The position numbers were made by a program, and so were the translations under genes. A model generated the notes under the pieces. The model was not told where the DNA came from and ran no database searches. It saw only the letters and a program-made list of their open reading frames with translations. Shown one piece after another: positions 1 to 8,225 of a stretch of 64,000 nucleotides of DNA (position 1 is the first letter of the stretch; each line of letters starts with the position of its first letter). The DNA lies in contig JBCBCN010000004.1 in NCBI GenBank assembly GCA_038530555.1, positions 124,001 through 188,000 on the forward strand, written 5' to 3'. Origin of the DNA: HKCCE3408 sp038530555 (GTDB lineage: Bacteria > Pseudomonadota > Alphaproteobacteria > Rhodobacterales > Rhodobacteraceae).

Positions 1-132
1 CAGGTCTTCCAGGATCGCCATCGCACGGTCGAGCGATTTGACGGTATTCTGCTCGGTCTTATCGTGCCAATCGCGCGGCCTGCCACGGCTGGCCTTGCTG
101 GAAGGTGGCTTATTTTCGGGCGCTTCAGGCAT
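1..132 (-). CDS. bhcR: IclR-family regulator BhcR, N-terminal part (cut by window edge)
   Basis: Reading the minus strand from an ATG at 132 gives a hydrophilic N-terminus (MPEAPENKPPSSKASRGRPR) followed by KSLDRAMAILEDL, the usual opening of an IclR-type winged helix-turn-helix domain. Only about 44 residues are inside the window. The gene is divergent from bhcA with a 161-bp gap. In Paracoccus denitrificans BhcR is the IclR-type regulator of the bhc operon and its DNA binding responds to glyoxylate. The assignment here rests on the IclR-like start plus this position. The rest of the protein, including the effector domain, is not visible. Confidence 0.85.
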   Translation of the reverse strand, partial: MPEAPENKPPSSKASRGRPRDWHDKTEQNTVKSLDRAMAILEDL

Positions 133-293
133 CGTAATAACTATTTATGAAAGTCAATTTCACAATATGAAAAATTCAAACCGCTGACAAGGCTTGTTTT
201 TTTCCTACAGGGTGTTTTTGAAAAACGATTTCAAAAAAGTTTCTCCGAGACTGGAAGCAAGTTACCCAAGTGGAAATTCAGGAGAAAACCGCC
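133..293. promoter_or_regulatory. bhcR-bhcA divergent control region with two candidate operators
   Basis: This AT-rich gap between divergent bhcR and bhcA holds two copies of the same palindrome, TGAAA-N5-TTTCA. The first is at 148-162. The second is the core of a longer 9-bp inverted repeat at 215-237 (TTTTTGAAA, AACGA spacer, TTTCAAAAA). A third TGAAA at 168-172 lies five bases after the first palindrome. IclR proteins bind short palindromes of this size, so these are the best candidate BhcR sites; the binding itself is inferred. The bhcA Shine-Dalgarno AGGAG sits at 280-284. Confidence 0.6.
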
Positions 294-1484
294 ATGAGCC
301 TTCAACATCCCGTCTTCATTCCAGGCCCCACCAACATCCCCGAGCGGCTGCGCAAGGCCTGCGATATCCCGACGATGGACCATCGCTCGGCTGCGTTTGC
401 CGATGTGCTCAATCCGGCCCTCGAAGGCGTAAAGCGCGTGCTTAAGACCGAAACCGGCAGCGTGGTGGTTTTTCCGGGCTCGGGCACCGGCGGCTGGGAA
501 GCGGCGATCACCAACACGCTGAACGCGGGTGACAAGGTCGTTGCGGGTTGCAACGGCACATTCTCGACCCGTTGGATTGATCTGTGCCAGCGCCACGGCC
601 TCAACGTGGAAATTATCGATGTGCCATGGGGCGACGGGCTACCTGCTCAGGCCTATGAGGAGATCCTGCGCTCCGACAAAGACCACCAGATCAAGGCGGT
701 GATGACCACCCATAACGAGACCGCCACTGGCGTGAAGAGCGATATCGCGGCGATCCGCGCGGCCATGGATGCGGCCGGTCACCCGGCGCTTTTGATGGTC
801 GATGGCGTGAGCTCCATCGGGTCCATGCCCTTTGAGTTCGACGCATGGGGCGTGGATGTGGCCGTGACCGGTTCTCAAAAGGGCTTCATGCTGCCCGCGG
901 GCCTCGCCATCATGGGCTTCAGTGAGAAGGCCGTGGCGATGACCGAAACCGCCACGCTCCACCGCACGTATTTCGACATCCGCGATATGTTTGGCGGCTA
1001 TGCGGGCAACTCCTATCCCTATACGCCCTCGATCGGCCTGATGAATGGCTTGGCCGAGGCTTGCCGGATGCTGGAAGAGGAAGGTTTGGAGAATGTCTTT
1101 GCCCGGCATACACGCCTTGCCGAAGGTGTGCGCGCGGCGGTCCATGCCTGGGGCATGACGCCCTGCGCCAACGCGCCGGAGTTTTACTCCGACACCGTGA
1201 CCGCGATCCGAACGCCCGAGGGCTTCGATGCGGGGCTAATCCCGCCCCACGCGGCCAACACCTATGGCGTCGCGTTCGGCGGGGGTCTCGGCAAGGTCCA
1301 AGGCAAGGTGTTCCGCATCGGACATTTGGGCATGTTGTCTGACGTGATGGTCCTGACCGGCCTGGCCACGGCGGAGATGGTGATGGCCGATCTTGGCCTC
1401 GACATCACGCTGGGCTCGGGCGTTGCGGCCGCGCAGGAGCATTTCCGACACTCGACCGGCACCAGCCTGCGGGCAGTGGCGTAA
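294..1484 (+). CDS. bhcA: Aspartate-glyoxylate aminotransferase BhcA
   Basis: First enzyme of the beta-hydroxyaspartate cycle: it transfers the amino group of L-aspartate to glyoxylate, giving glycine and oxaloacetate. The 396-residue protein is a fold-type I PLP enzyme of the alanine-glyoxylate/serine-glyoxylate aminotransferase group. VDGVSSIGS (169-177) contains the Asp that contacts PLP, and TGSQKGFMLP (192-201) contains Lys196, the expected Schiff-base lysine. FIPGPTNIP near the N-terminus is typical of the group. I chose the ATG at 294 because AGGAG lies 9 nt upstream; an in-frame GTG at 270 lacks this. It is first in the bhcABCD order. Confidence 0.93.
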   Translation: MSLQHPVFIPGPTNIPERLRKACDIPTMDHRSAAFADVLNPALEGVKRVLKTETGSVVVFPGSGTGGWEAAITNTLNAGDKVVAGCNGTFSTRWIDLCQRHGLNVEIIDVPWGDGLPAQAYEEILRSDKDHQIKAVMTTHNETATGVKSDIAAIRAAMDAAGHPALLMVDGVSSIGSMPFEFDAWGVDVAVTGSQKGFMLPAGLAIMGFSEKAVAMTETATLHRTYFDIRDMFGGYAGNSYPYTPSIGLMNGLAEACRMLEEEGLENVFARHTRLAEGVRAAVHAWGMTPCANAPEFYSDTVTAIRTPEGFDAGLIPPHAANTYGVAFGGGLGKVQGKVFRIGHLGMLSDVMVLTGLATAEMVMADLGLDITLGSGVAAAQEHFRHSTGTSLRAVA

Positions 1485-1516
1485 GCCCCGAAAGGAAAAC
1501 GCCCCGAAAGGAAAAA
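1485..1516 (+). repeat. Tandem 16-bp duplication carrying two ribosome-binding sites before bhcB
   Basis: The bhcA-bhcB spacer consists of two head-to-tail 16-bp copies, GCCCCGAAAGGAAAAC (1485-1500) and GCCCCGAAAGGAAAAA (1501-1516). Each carries AAAGGA. The second copy is correctly placed for the bhcB ATG at 1521. The duplication probably arose by slippage; whether the extra site affects bhcB translation cannot be read from sequence. Confidence 0.75.
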
Positions 1517-1520
1517 CGCC

Positions 1521-2492
1521 ATGAAAGACCTCTCTCCCTCCCCCACGATCCCGAGTTTCGAGGATATGCGCGCGGCCCATCACAGGATTCGCCCCTATAT
1601 CCACGAGACGCCGATCCTGACCTCGAGCTACTTTAACGACGAGGTTGGCGCCGAGCTGTTCTTCAAATGTGAGAACTTCCAAAAAGCGGGCGCCTTCAAA
1701 GTGCGCGGCGCAAGCAACGCGGTCTTTGGTCTATCCGATGAGGAGGCCAAGGCCGGCGTCTGCACCCATTCCTCGGGCAATCACGCCCTGTCGCTGAGCT
1801 ATGCGGCCGGACGGCGCGGCATCCCCTGCAACGTGGTCATGCCCCGCACAGCACCCGAGGCCAAAAAGGCCGCAGTGCGCGGCTATGGCGGCACCATCAC
1901 GGAATGTGAGCCTTCGACCACCAGCCGCGAGGCGGTCTTTGCTGAGGTTCAGGCCGCGACGGGTGGCAATTTCGTACATCCCTATAACGATGCACGCGTG
2001 ATCGCGGGGCAAGGCACCTGCAGCTATGAGATGATGGAGCAGACCGGCGGCGTCGATATGGTTGTCGCGCCCATCGGTGGCGGCGGCATGATCTCGGGCA
2101 CTTGTCTGACGCTTTCGCATATGGCGCCGGGGGTTGAAATCATCGCGGCGGAGCCCGAACAGGCCGATGACGCCTATCGCAGCTTTAAGGCGGGCCACAT
2201 CATCGCCGATGATGCGCCTGAGACCATCGCCGACGGCCTCAAAGTGCCCTTGAAAGACCTGACCTGGCATTTCGTCTCGAACCACGTGACCGACATCATG
2301 ACGGCCAGCGAGGATGAGATTGTCGAGGCGATGAAGCTGACCTGGAAGCGCATGAAGATCGTGATCGAGCCCTCATGCGCGGTGCCGCTGGCGATCATCC
2401 TGAAAAACAAAGAGCGCTTCGCGGGTAAGCGTGTCGGTGTGATCATCACCGGCGGCAATGTCGATCTCGAACGCCTGCCCTGGACGCTCTGA
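1521..2492 (+). CDS. bhcB: Beta-hydroxyaspartate dehydratase BhcB
   Basis: Dehydrates (2R,3S)-beta-hydroxyaspartate to iminosuccinate, the third step of the cycle. It is a fold-type II PLP enzyme of the serine/threonine dehydratase family, 323 residues. FQKAGAFKVRGA (54-65) carries the PLP lysine Lys60, SSGNHALSLS (84-93) is the substrate loop, and the glycine loop APIGGGGMISG (183-193) binds the PLP phosphate. It lies directly after bhcA and before bhcC, the established bhc order, which separates it from ordinary threonine dehydratases such as the paralogue at 51015-51989. Confidence 0.93.
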   Translation: MKDLSPSPTIPSFEDMRAAHHRIRPYIHETPILTSSYFNDEVGAELFFKCENFQKAGAFKVRGASNAVFGLSDEEAKAGVCTHSSGNHALSLSYAAGRRGIPCNVVMPRTAPEAKKAAVRGYGGTITECEPSTTSREAVFAEVQAATGGNFVHPYNDARVIAGQGTCSYEMMEQTGGVDMVVAPIGGGGMISGTCLTLSHMAPGVEIIAAEPEQADDAYRSFKAGHIIADDAPETIADGLKVPLKDLTWHFVSNHVTDIMTASEDEIVEAMKLTWKRMKIVIEPSCAVPLAIILKNKERFAGKRVGVIITGGNVDLERLPWTL

Positions 2493-2544
2493 CCCGCGCC
2501 CATACCTCCCCTAAACCGTATCCCTCACGAGGAGATCTGACGCA

Positions 2545-3723
2545 ATGAATGCCCCCCGTATCAGCACCGATTTGGACCTGAGCGCCCTGGAAGTGGGCTA
2601 TGACGTGCCCGCCCTGCCCGGTATGGACGCCGCGGATATCCAGACGCCCTGCCTGGTCCTCGACCTCGACGCCCTTGAGCGCAACGTCAAGAAAATGGGC
2701 GATTACGCCAAGGCCCACGGCATGCGCCACCGGGTGCATGGCAAGATGCACAAGTCGGTCGATGTGGCGCTGATGCAGGTCGAGCTTGGCGGCGCCTGCG
2801 GTGTGTGTTGTCAAAAGGTCTCGGAGGCGGAGGTCTTCGCGCGCGGCGGCATCAAGGATGTGCTGGTCTCAAACCAAGTCCGCGACCCGGCCAAGATCGA
2901 CCGCCTGGCGCGGATCCCCAAGCTGGGCGCGCGGGCGATCTGCTGTGTCGATGACCTGGCCAATGTGCCGGAACTTTCCGAGGCGGCGGTCAGGCACGGG
3001 ACCGAGATCGAGTGCCTGGTGGAAATCGATTGCGGCGCGGGCCGCTGCGGTGTGACAACCACCCTCGATGTGGTGGAGATCGCCCTTGCCATCAACGCCG
3101 CGGAGGGGCTGAAATTTGCGGGCATTCAGGCCTATCAGGGTGCGATGCAGCATTTGGATGACTTCGAGGAGCGGAGGGTTAAGACCCAGATCGCCATCGA
3201 TATGGTGCGTGACGCGGTCGACGGACTAAAGACCGCCGGCCTAGAATGTGACATCGTCGGCGGCGGCGGCACCGGATCCTACTACTTCGAGAGCAATTCG
3301 GGCGTCTACAATGAGCTTCAATGCGGCTCCTACGCCTTTATGGACGCCGATTACGGCCGCATTCTGGACGAGAACGGTGAGCGGATTGATCGCGGCGAAT
3401 GGGAAAACGCGCTGTTCCTTCTGACCTCGGTGATGAGCCATGCCAAGGCCGACAAGGCCATCGTCGATGCGGGCCTCAAGGCGCAATCGGTCGATAGCGG
3501 TCTGCCGGTGATTTTCGGGCGCACGGATGTGGAATACGTCAAATGCTCCGATGAGCACGGCGTGGTGGCGGATAAGGACGGCGTTCTGAAAGTCGGCGAC
3601 AAGTTGCACCTGGTGCCCGGCCACTGCGACCCCACCTGCAACGTACACGATTGGTATGTCGGTGTGCGCGGTGGCAAGGTCGAGGCGCTTTGGCCTGTTT
3701 CGGCGCGCGGTAAGGCTTACTGA
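2545..3723 (+). CDS. bhcC: Beta-hydroxyaspartate aldolase BhcC
   Basis: Condenses glycine with a second glyoxylate to give (2R,3S)-beta-hydroxyaspartate. At 392 residues it belongs to the fold-type III D-threonine aldolase/alanine racemase-like family. TPCLVLDLDALERN (34-47) opens the barrel, HGKMHKS (65-71) contains the likely PLP lysine Lys67, and HCDPTCNVHDW near the C-terminus supplies the metal-binding His/Asp cluster of D-threonine-aldolase-like enzymes. GAGGAG lies upstream of the ATG. Position between bhcB and bhcD fixes the assignment. Confidence 0.93.
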   Translation: MNAPRISTDLDLSALEVGYDVPALPGMDAADIQTPCLVLDLDALERNVKKMGDYAKAHGMRHRVHGKMHKSVDVALMQVELGGACGVCCQKVSEAEVFARGGIKDVLVSNQVRDPAKIDRLARIPKLGARAICCVDDLANVPELSEAAVRHGTEIECLVEIDCGAGRCGVTTTLDVVEIALAINAAEGLKFAGIQAYQGAMQHLDDFEERRVKTQIAIDMVRDAVDGLKTAGLECDIVGGGGTGSYYFESNSGVYNELQCGSYAFMDADYGRILDENGERIDRGEWENALFLLTSVMSHAKADKAIVDAGLKAQSVDSGLPVIFGRTDVEYVKCSDEHGVVADKDGVLKVGDKLHLVPGHCDPTCNVHDWYVGVRGGKVEALWPVSARGKAY

Positions 3724-3770
3724 GCGGCCGACCCGAAGGATTGCGCCGCGCTATTGCGCGTCGCCGGAAG

Positions 3771-3818
3771 CGGGGGGCTAGCCCCCCGCACCCCCCAGAG
3801 TATTTCCAGAAAGTGAAG
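3771..3818. repeat. Perfect 18-bp GC palindrome plus GAGTATTT-type element between bhcC and bhcD
   Basis: CGGGGGGCTAGCCCCCCG at 3771-3788 is a perfect palindrome. Immediately after it, 3798-3818 reads GAGTATTT-N3-GAAAGTGAAG, a member of the intergenic repeat family also found at 21265-21321 and 30547-30580. Its last part supplies the purine-rich stretch before the bhcD start. It sits inside the otherwise collinear bhc operon, so it may lower or process the downstream transcript. There is no T-run. Confidence 0.6.
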
Positions 3819-3822
3819 ACAC

Positions 3823-4788
3823 ATGTGGATCGTGCCGGAGGCCGCCATTGGCGGTTTGGTCAGCCGTGAGGCGTCGTTTACAGCCGTCGAGAAGGTGTTC
3901 GCGGCCATGGCCTCGGGCGAGGCGTGGAATTTCCCGGTAGTGCGCGAAGCGCTCGGCCATGAGGACGCGCTTTACGGCTTTAAGGGCGGCTTTGACGCGG
4001 CGGGCCAGGTACTGGGGCTCAAGGCCGGGGGCTATTGGCCGCACAACCTAGAGCGGCGTGAGCTGATCAACCACCAATCCACCGTGTTTCTCTTCGATCC
4101 CGATAGCGGGCGGGTGAAGGCGATGGTGGGCGGCAATCTCTTGACGGCTTTGCGTACGGCGGCGGCGTCCTCGGTCTCGATCCAGCACCTCGCGCGGCCT
4201 GATGCAAAGGTTCTTGGCATGATCGGCGCGGGCCACCAAGCGGCGTTTCAGCTGCGCGCGGCCCTTGAGCAGCGCGACTTTGAGCGGGTGATTGCCTGGA
4301 ACCTACACCCGGAGATGCTGCCGCGCCTCGGCGCTGTGGCCGAAGAAGCTGGCTTGCCTTTCGAGGCGGTGGACCTGCCCGGAATGGTCGCGGCCGATGT
4401 CATCATCACCATCACCGCCAGCCATGCCCCGAGCCTTTTGGCCGAGCATGTCAGCCCCGGCACCCATATCGCCTGCATGGGCACCGACACCGCTGGCAAG
4501 CAGGAGGTCGCAGCAGAGCTTTTGACCAAGGCGCGCGTCTTTTGCGACGAACGCGGGCAAGCGACGTCCATCGGTGAGGCGCAGCATGCCGTTGCCCAGG
4601 GCCTGATCGGAGCAGACGCCATCACCGAGATCGGCGCCGTAATCAACGGCACAGCCCCAGGGCGCGTCGCGGCGGACGACATCACGCTGTTCGATGGGAC
4701 CGGCGTAGGCCTCCAGGATCTGGCCGTCGCCGAGGCCGTCCTGCAGGACGCCATCGCCGCCAGTATCGCTGTTAAGGTTGACGTTTAG
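3823..4788 (+). CDS. bhcD: Iminosuccinate reductase BhcD
   Basis: Last enzyme of the cycle: NAD(P)H-dependent reduction of iminosuccinate to L-aspartate, which regenerates the amino donor for BhcA. The 321-residue protein is of the ornithine cyclodeaminase/mu-crystallin family. It shows the N-terminal substrate Lys in GLKAGGYWP (Lys67) and a Rossmann glycine loop IGAGHQA (134-140). AERLAD-type regulator features are absent. Fourth in the bhc operon, 99 nt after bhcC. The family name alone would suggest ornithine cyclodeaminase; context makes BhcD far more likely. Confidence 0.92.
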   Translation: MWIVPEAAIGGLVSREASFTAVEKVFAAMASGEAWNFPVVREALGHEDALYGFKGGFDAAGQVLGLKAGGYWPHNLERRELINHQSTVFLFDPDSGRVKAMVGGNLLTALRTAAASSVSIQHLARPDAKVLGMIGAGHQAAFQLRAALEQRDFERVIAWNLHPEMLPRLGAVAEEAGLPFEAVDLPGMVAADVIITITASHAPSLLAEHVSPGTHIACMGTDTAGKQEVAAELLTKARVFCDERGQATSIGEAQHAVAQGLIGADAITEIGAVINGTAPGRVAADDITLFDGTGVGLQDLAVAEAVLQDAIAASIAVKVDV

Positions 4789-4880
4789 GCAGCCGCGTCG
4801 AGGAAGGCGCGCAAAGCTGCGTCATGTTGACGCCGCGCGTCGAGGCGCTAGTGCTATGCCCAAGGTTCGAGGGAGAGACC

Positions 4881-6416
4881 ATGACCACCACCATCACCGC
4901 GCTGTTGAGCGCCCAAAACCCTGACGCCACCGCTCTGAGCGCGCCGGATCGAGGCGATCTGAGCTATGGCGCCCTCGCCGTCCAGACAGACGCCGTGCGC
5001 GCGGCGCTCCATGGCGCGGGGATCGGGCGCGGCGACCGGGTGGCCATTGTCCTGCCCAACGGCCCGGAGATGGCGGCGGCCTTCCTGTGCATCGGCCAAG
5101 TGGCGGTAACGGCGCCCCTGAACCCGGCCTATGGCGCACCGGAGTTCCGGTTTTACCTGGAAGATCTCGGCGCCAAGGCCCTGGTCGTGGCCAGGGGCGA
5201 CGACCAACCCGCGCTGCAGGTCGCGCGTGAGATCGACCTGCCGGTGATCTTCCTTGATCCCGACACGGGCGGCCCGGCGGGCGCCTTTACCCTGACCCCT
5301 GAGCAAAGCGCCAAAGCCACCGATACATCCGCCCCCGAGCCGGGCGATGCGGGTCTGATCCTGCACACCTCCGGCACCACGTCTCGGCCCAAAGTCGTGC
5401 CGCTGAGCCAGGCCAATCTGGCCGCGTCGGCGGGCCATATCGCGACGTCCCTGGCGCTGACGCCAGAGGATCGCTGCCTCAATATGATGCCGCTGTTCCA
5501 CATCCATGGGCTGGTCGCGGCACTTCTGGCCTCGCTGAGTTCCGGCGGCGCGGTCTCCTGCACGCCGGGCTTCAGCGCGCTGAGCTTTTTTCCCTGGCTC
5601 AAGGCCCAGGACCCGACCTGGTACACAGCCGTGCCGACCATGCACCAGGCGATCCTCGCGCGCGCGCCGCGCAATGCCGAGATTATCGAGGCCTGCCGCC
5701 TGCGCTTTTTGCGGTCCTCCTCGGCCTCCCTGCCCGGCCCGGTGATGGAGGCGCTGGCCGAGACCTTTGGCGCGCCGGTGATCGAGGCCTACGGCATGAC
5801 CGAAGCCGCGCATCAGATGACCTGCAACCCCCTGGGCGCAGGGCTGCAACGTCCGGGCTCTGTCGGCGTGGCGGCAGGACCCGAAGTGGCCATCGCCCAT
5901 GAGGCGGAAAATCACATCACCGGCGGCGTGGGCGAAGTGGTGATCTCAGGTCCCAATGTGACAGCGGGCTATGAAAACAACCCCGAGGCCAATGAGAAGA
6001 ACTTCTTTGAAGCCGACGGCAAGCGCTGGTTCCGTACGGGCGATCAGGGCGAGATCGACGCCAAGGGCTATCTGACCCTGACCGGGCGCCTTAAGGAGAT
6101 CATCAACCGGGGCGGCGAGAAGATCAGCCCCCTGGAGGTCGACGGCGTGCTCAGCGCGCATCCGGCCGTGGCCCAGGCCGTCACCTTTGCGCTGCCCCAT
6201 GGCAAGCTGGGCGAGGATGTGGCTGCGGCGGTGGTGCTGAAGGAAGGCCAAGAGGCCGACGAAAAAGCCATCCGTGCCTTTGTGGGCGAGCAGCTTGCCG
6301 CCTTCAAAGTGCCGCGTAAAGTTTTGATCTTGGATGAAATTCCCAAAGGCGCCACCGGTAAGCTGCAACGGATCGGCCTGGCCGAGAAACTTGGTCTGGT
6401 GGAAGGCGCGGCATGA
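4881..6416 (+). CDS. AMP-forming acyl-CoA ligase, probable oxalate-CoA ligase (AAE3/Pcs60 type)
   Basis: An adenylate-forming ligase of 511 residues. The P-loop motif is HTSGTTSRPK (162-171), the Ser-Arg-Pro-Lys form typical of plant AAE3 and yeast Pcs60 oxalyl-CoA synthetases. It is followed by MPLFHIHGL (203-211), YTAVPTMHQ (248-256), EAYGMTEAAHQM (302-313), the TGD hinge (FRTGDQGEIDAKGYL, 384-398), GRLKEIINRGGEKISP and the C-terminal catalytic lysine in GATGKLQR. I chose the ATG at 4881, with GGGAGAG upstream. Its stop overlaps the next start (ATGA). The link to oxalate is inferred from motif similarity plus the adjacent reductase and bhc cycle. A malonyl- or other dicarboxylate-CoA ligase is the alternative. 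Confidence 0.72.
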   Translation: MTTTITALLSAQNPDATALSAPDRGDLSYGALAVQTDAVRAALHGAGIGRGDRVAIVLPNGPEMAAAFLCIGQVAVTAPLNPAYGAPEFRFYLEDLGAKALVVARGDDQPALQVAREIDLPVIFLDPDTGGPAGAFTLTPEQSAKATDTSAPEPGDAGLILHTSGTTSRPKVVPLSQANLAASAGHIATSLALTPEDRCLNMMPLFHIHGLVAALLASLSSGGAVSCTPGFSALSFFPWLKAQDPTWYTAVPTMHQAILARAPRNAEIIEACRLRFLRSSSASLPGPVMEALAETFGAPVIEAYGMTEAAHQMTCNPLGAGLQRPGSVGVAAGPEVAIAHEAENHITGGVGEVVISGPNVTAGYENNPEANEKNFFEADGKRWFRTGDQGEIDAKGYLTLTGRLKEIINRGGEKISPLEVDGVLSAHPAVAQAVTFALPHGKLGEDVAAAVVLKEGQEADEKAIRAFVGEQLAAFKVPRKVLILDEIPKGATGKLQRIGLAEKLGLVEGAA

Positions 6417-7384
6417 AGATCTGCATCTACGGCGCGGGCGCCATCGGCGGCTATATGGGTGCCAAACTGGCCGCTGCTGGGGCCGATGTGAGCCTGATCG
6501 CGCGCGGACCGCACTTGGCCGCCATGCAGGCCAATGGGCTCACGCTGATCGAGGAAGACGGCACACACACCTACCCCGTCACCGCCACGCAAGACCCCGC
6601 CGATCTGCCAGTGCAGGATTACGTCGTCGTGGCCCTCAAGGCGCATTCGGCCGCTGGCATGGCTGACAATATCGCTTCGCTCATGGGGCCCAATTCAGCC
6701 GCCGTCTGGGCCGTCAATGGCGTACCTTGGTGGTATTTCGCAGGCGTAGAGGGGGAGTATCGCGACCGACAGCTCGACGCGGTGGATCCCGGTGGCAATC
6801 TATGGCGCGCGATTGGGCCAGACCGCGTGCTGGGCTGTGTGGTCTATCCAGCTGCCGAGGTTGCGGAGCCCGGCGTGGTCAAGCATATCGAGGGCAACCG
6901 CTTTAGCCTGGGGGAGCCCAACGGCAGCAAATCCGACCGGGCCCAGGCGCTGGCAGGCGCGCTCAGCGCTGCGGGGCTCAAAAGCCCGGTGCGCCCACGC
7001 CTGCGCGATGAGATCTGGGTGAAGCTCTGGGGTAACCTGGCCTTCAACCCGCTGTCGATGCTGACCCATGCGACACTCGACACGCTGGCGACCGAGCCGG
7101 AGATCAGCGGCGTGGCGCGGGCCATGATGCTGGAGGCGCAGGCGATTGCCGAGCATCTTGGCGTGAAGTTCCCCATCGACGTGGACCGCCGCATCACCGG
7201 AGCCGCAGCCGTGGGCGCACACCGGACGTCCATGCTGCAAGACCTTGATGCCGGGCGTCCGATGGAGATCGACGCGCTTTTGGGTGTGGTGGCCGAGCTT
7301 GGCCGGATCACGGGGCATGCGACGCCGACGATCGACACGGTTCTGGCAATCAGCCGGGCGCGTGCAGTGACGGCTGCGGCTTAG
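6413..7384 (+). CDS. Ketopantoate-reductase-family enzyme, candidate oxalyl-CoA reductase
   Basis: A 323-residue 6-phosphogluconate-dehydrogenase-like reductase of the PanE/ApbA family: GAGAIGGYMG (7-16) is the NADP-binding loop, and WVKLWGNLAFNPLS (202-215) carries the catalytic-type Lys204 and Asn residues. NGVPWWYF (102-109) is unlike the NGM-type loop of classical PanE. It starts within the ligase stop codon (ATGA overlap), implying translational coupling. In Methylobacterium extorquens a PanE-annotated protein (PanE2) is the oxalyl-CoA reductase producing glyoxylate. With an oxalyl-CoA-synthetase-like gene upstream and a glyoxylate pathway before that, the same role is proposed here. A true 2-dehydropantoate reductase cannot be excluded. 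Confidence 0.7.
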   Translation: MKICIYGAGAIGGYMGAKLAAAGADVSLIARGPHLAAMQANGLTLIEEDGTHTYPVTATQDPADLPVQDYVVVALKAHSAAGMADNIASLMGPNSAAVWAVNGVPWWYFAGVEGEYRDRQLDAVDPGGNLWRAIGPDRVLGCVVYPAAEVAEPGVVKHIEGNRFSLGEPNGSKSDRAQALAGALSAAGLKSPVRPRLRDEIWVKLWGNLAFNPLSMLTHATLDTLATEPEISGVARAMMLEAQAIAEHLGVKFPIDVDRRITGAAAVGAHRTSMLQDLDAGRPMEIDALLGVVAELGRITGHATPTIDTVLAISRARAVTAAA

Positions 7385-7406
7385 ACGAAGAAGGTGCGCA
7401 AAGGCG

Positions 7407-8225
7407 CTAATGCGCCATCAGCACCGGCACCATCGTGTCTCGCAAAAGATCCGTCGTGACCCCGCCAAAGAGATCATGGGTGAATTTCGAATGCTCATAG
7501 GCGCCCATCACGATCAGCTTGGCATCGCGCGAGACCGCCTCAGCCAAAAGCGTATGCGCGATTGAGCCGTCCTTTTCGACCGTCGCGGCCCTCGCATTGA
7601 TCCCGTGCCGCGCCATATTCGCCAGGACCAGGTCGGTGTAGCGCGGTTTGACATCGCCCACGCTCAAAAGCGTCACTTCGGCCTTATCGGCGAGCAGATC
7701 CATCGCGTCGCCGATGGCGCGGGTGGCGGCGCGCTTGCCGTCCCAGGCGATGATCGCCCGCTCGGCCAGCCCCTCGGCCTCATAGCCGTCCGGCACCACC
7801 AGGACGGGGCGGCCAGAGCGCAACGCCACCAGGTCCGGATGCGCCGAGAGATGCGCCTCGGTCGCGTCATCGGGGTACATGCCCATCACCACCAGATCGA
7901 AGCCATGGGCAAGCTCTGACAGACGGCCCTCGACCTGCGGATCATGCTCGATAAAGCGCCCTTCGGTCGGCAGGCCTGCGGCGCTGACGATCTCATTGAA
8001 GCGCTGCTCAACCTCGCTGATATGGTCGGTATCGGTCTTGCGCAGGATCGCCAGGATATCGTCGCTGAGCTGCGCGCGGTACTGACGCTCCAGCAGCGGA
8101 CGGCCGTGGCGAAGCGCGCCATAAAGCTCTGCGTTGTGATGCTTGGCGATCCGGATCGCATGGCGCAGACCCGCCCCCCTGGCTTGACGCCCGCTATAGG
8201 CGGAGATGATGCTGCGGATGGCCAT
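7407..8225 (-). CDS. Tandem universal stress protein (two UspA domains)
   Basis: A 272-residue cytoplasmic protein with two UspA repeats. The first starts at IRSIISAYSGRQARG and ends near VLVVPDGYE. The second begins at RAIIAWDGKRAATRA and ends with GAYEHSKFTHDLFGGVTTDLL and VPVLMAH, the usual nucleotide-binding tail. The start at 8225 has AAGGGAC upstream; a longer frame to 8339 adds an atypical N-terminus. It converges on the candidate oxalyl-CoA reductase gene with a 22-nt gap. The specific stress role is unknown. Confidence 0.85.
   Translation of the reverse strand: MAIRSIISAYSGRQARGAGLRHAIRIAKHHNAELYGALRHGRPLLERQYRAQLSDDILAILRKTDTDHISEVEQRFNEIVSAAGLPTEGRFIEHDPQVEGRLSELAHGFDLVVMGMYPDDATEAHLSAHPDLVALRSGRPVLVVPDGYEAEGLAERAIIAWDGKRAATRAIGDAMDLLADKAEVTLLSVGDVKPRYTDLVLANMARHGINARAATVEKDGSIAHTLLAEAVSRDAKLIVMGAYEHSKFTHDLFGGVTTDLLRDTMVPVLMAH

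Noticed and set aside
4854..5915. 353-codon minus-strand frame within the ligase gene
   Set aside because: It is antisense to a well supported ligase and has no recognisable domain.
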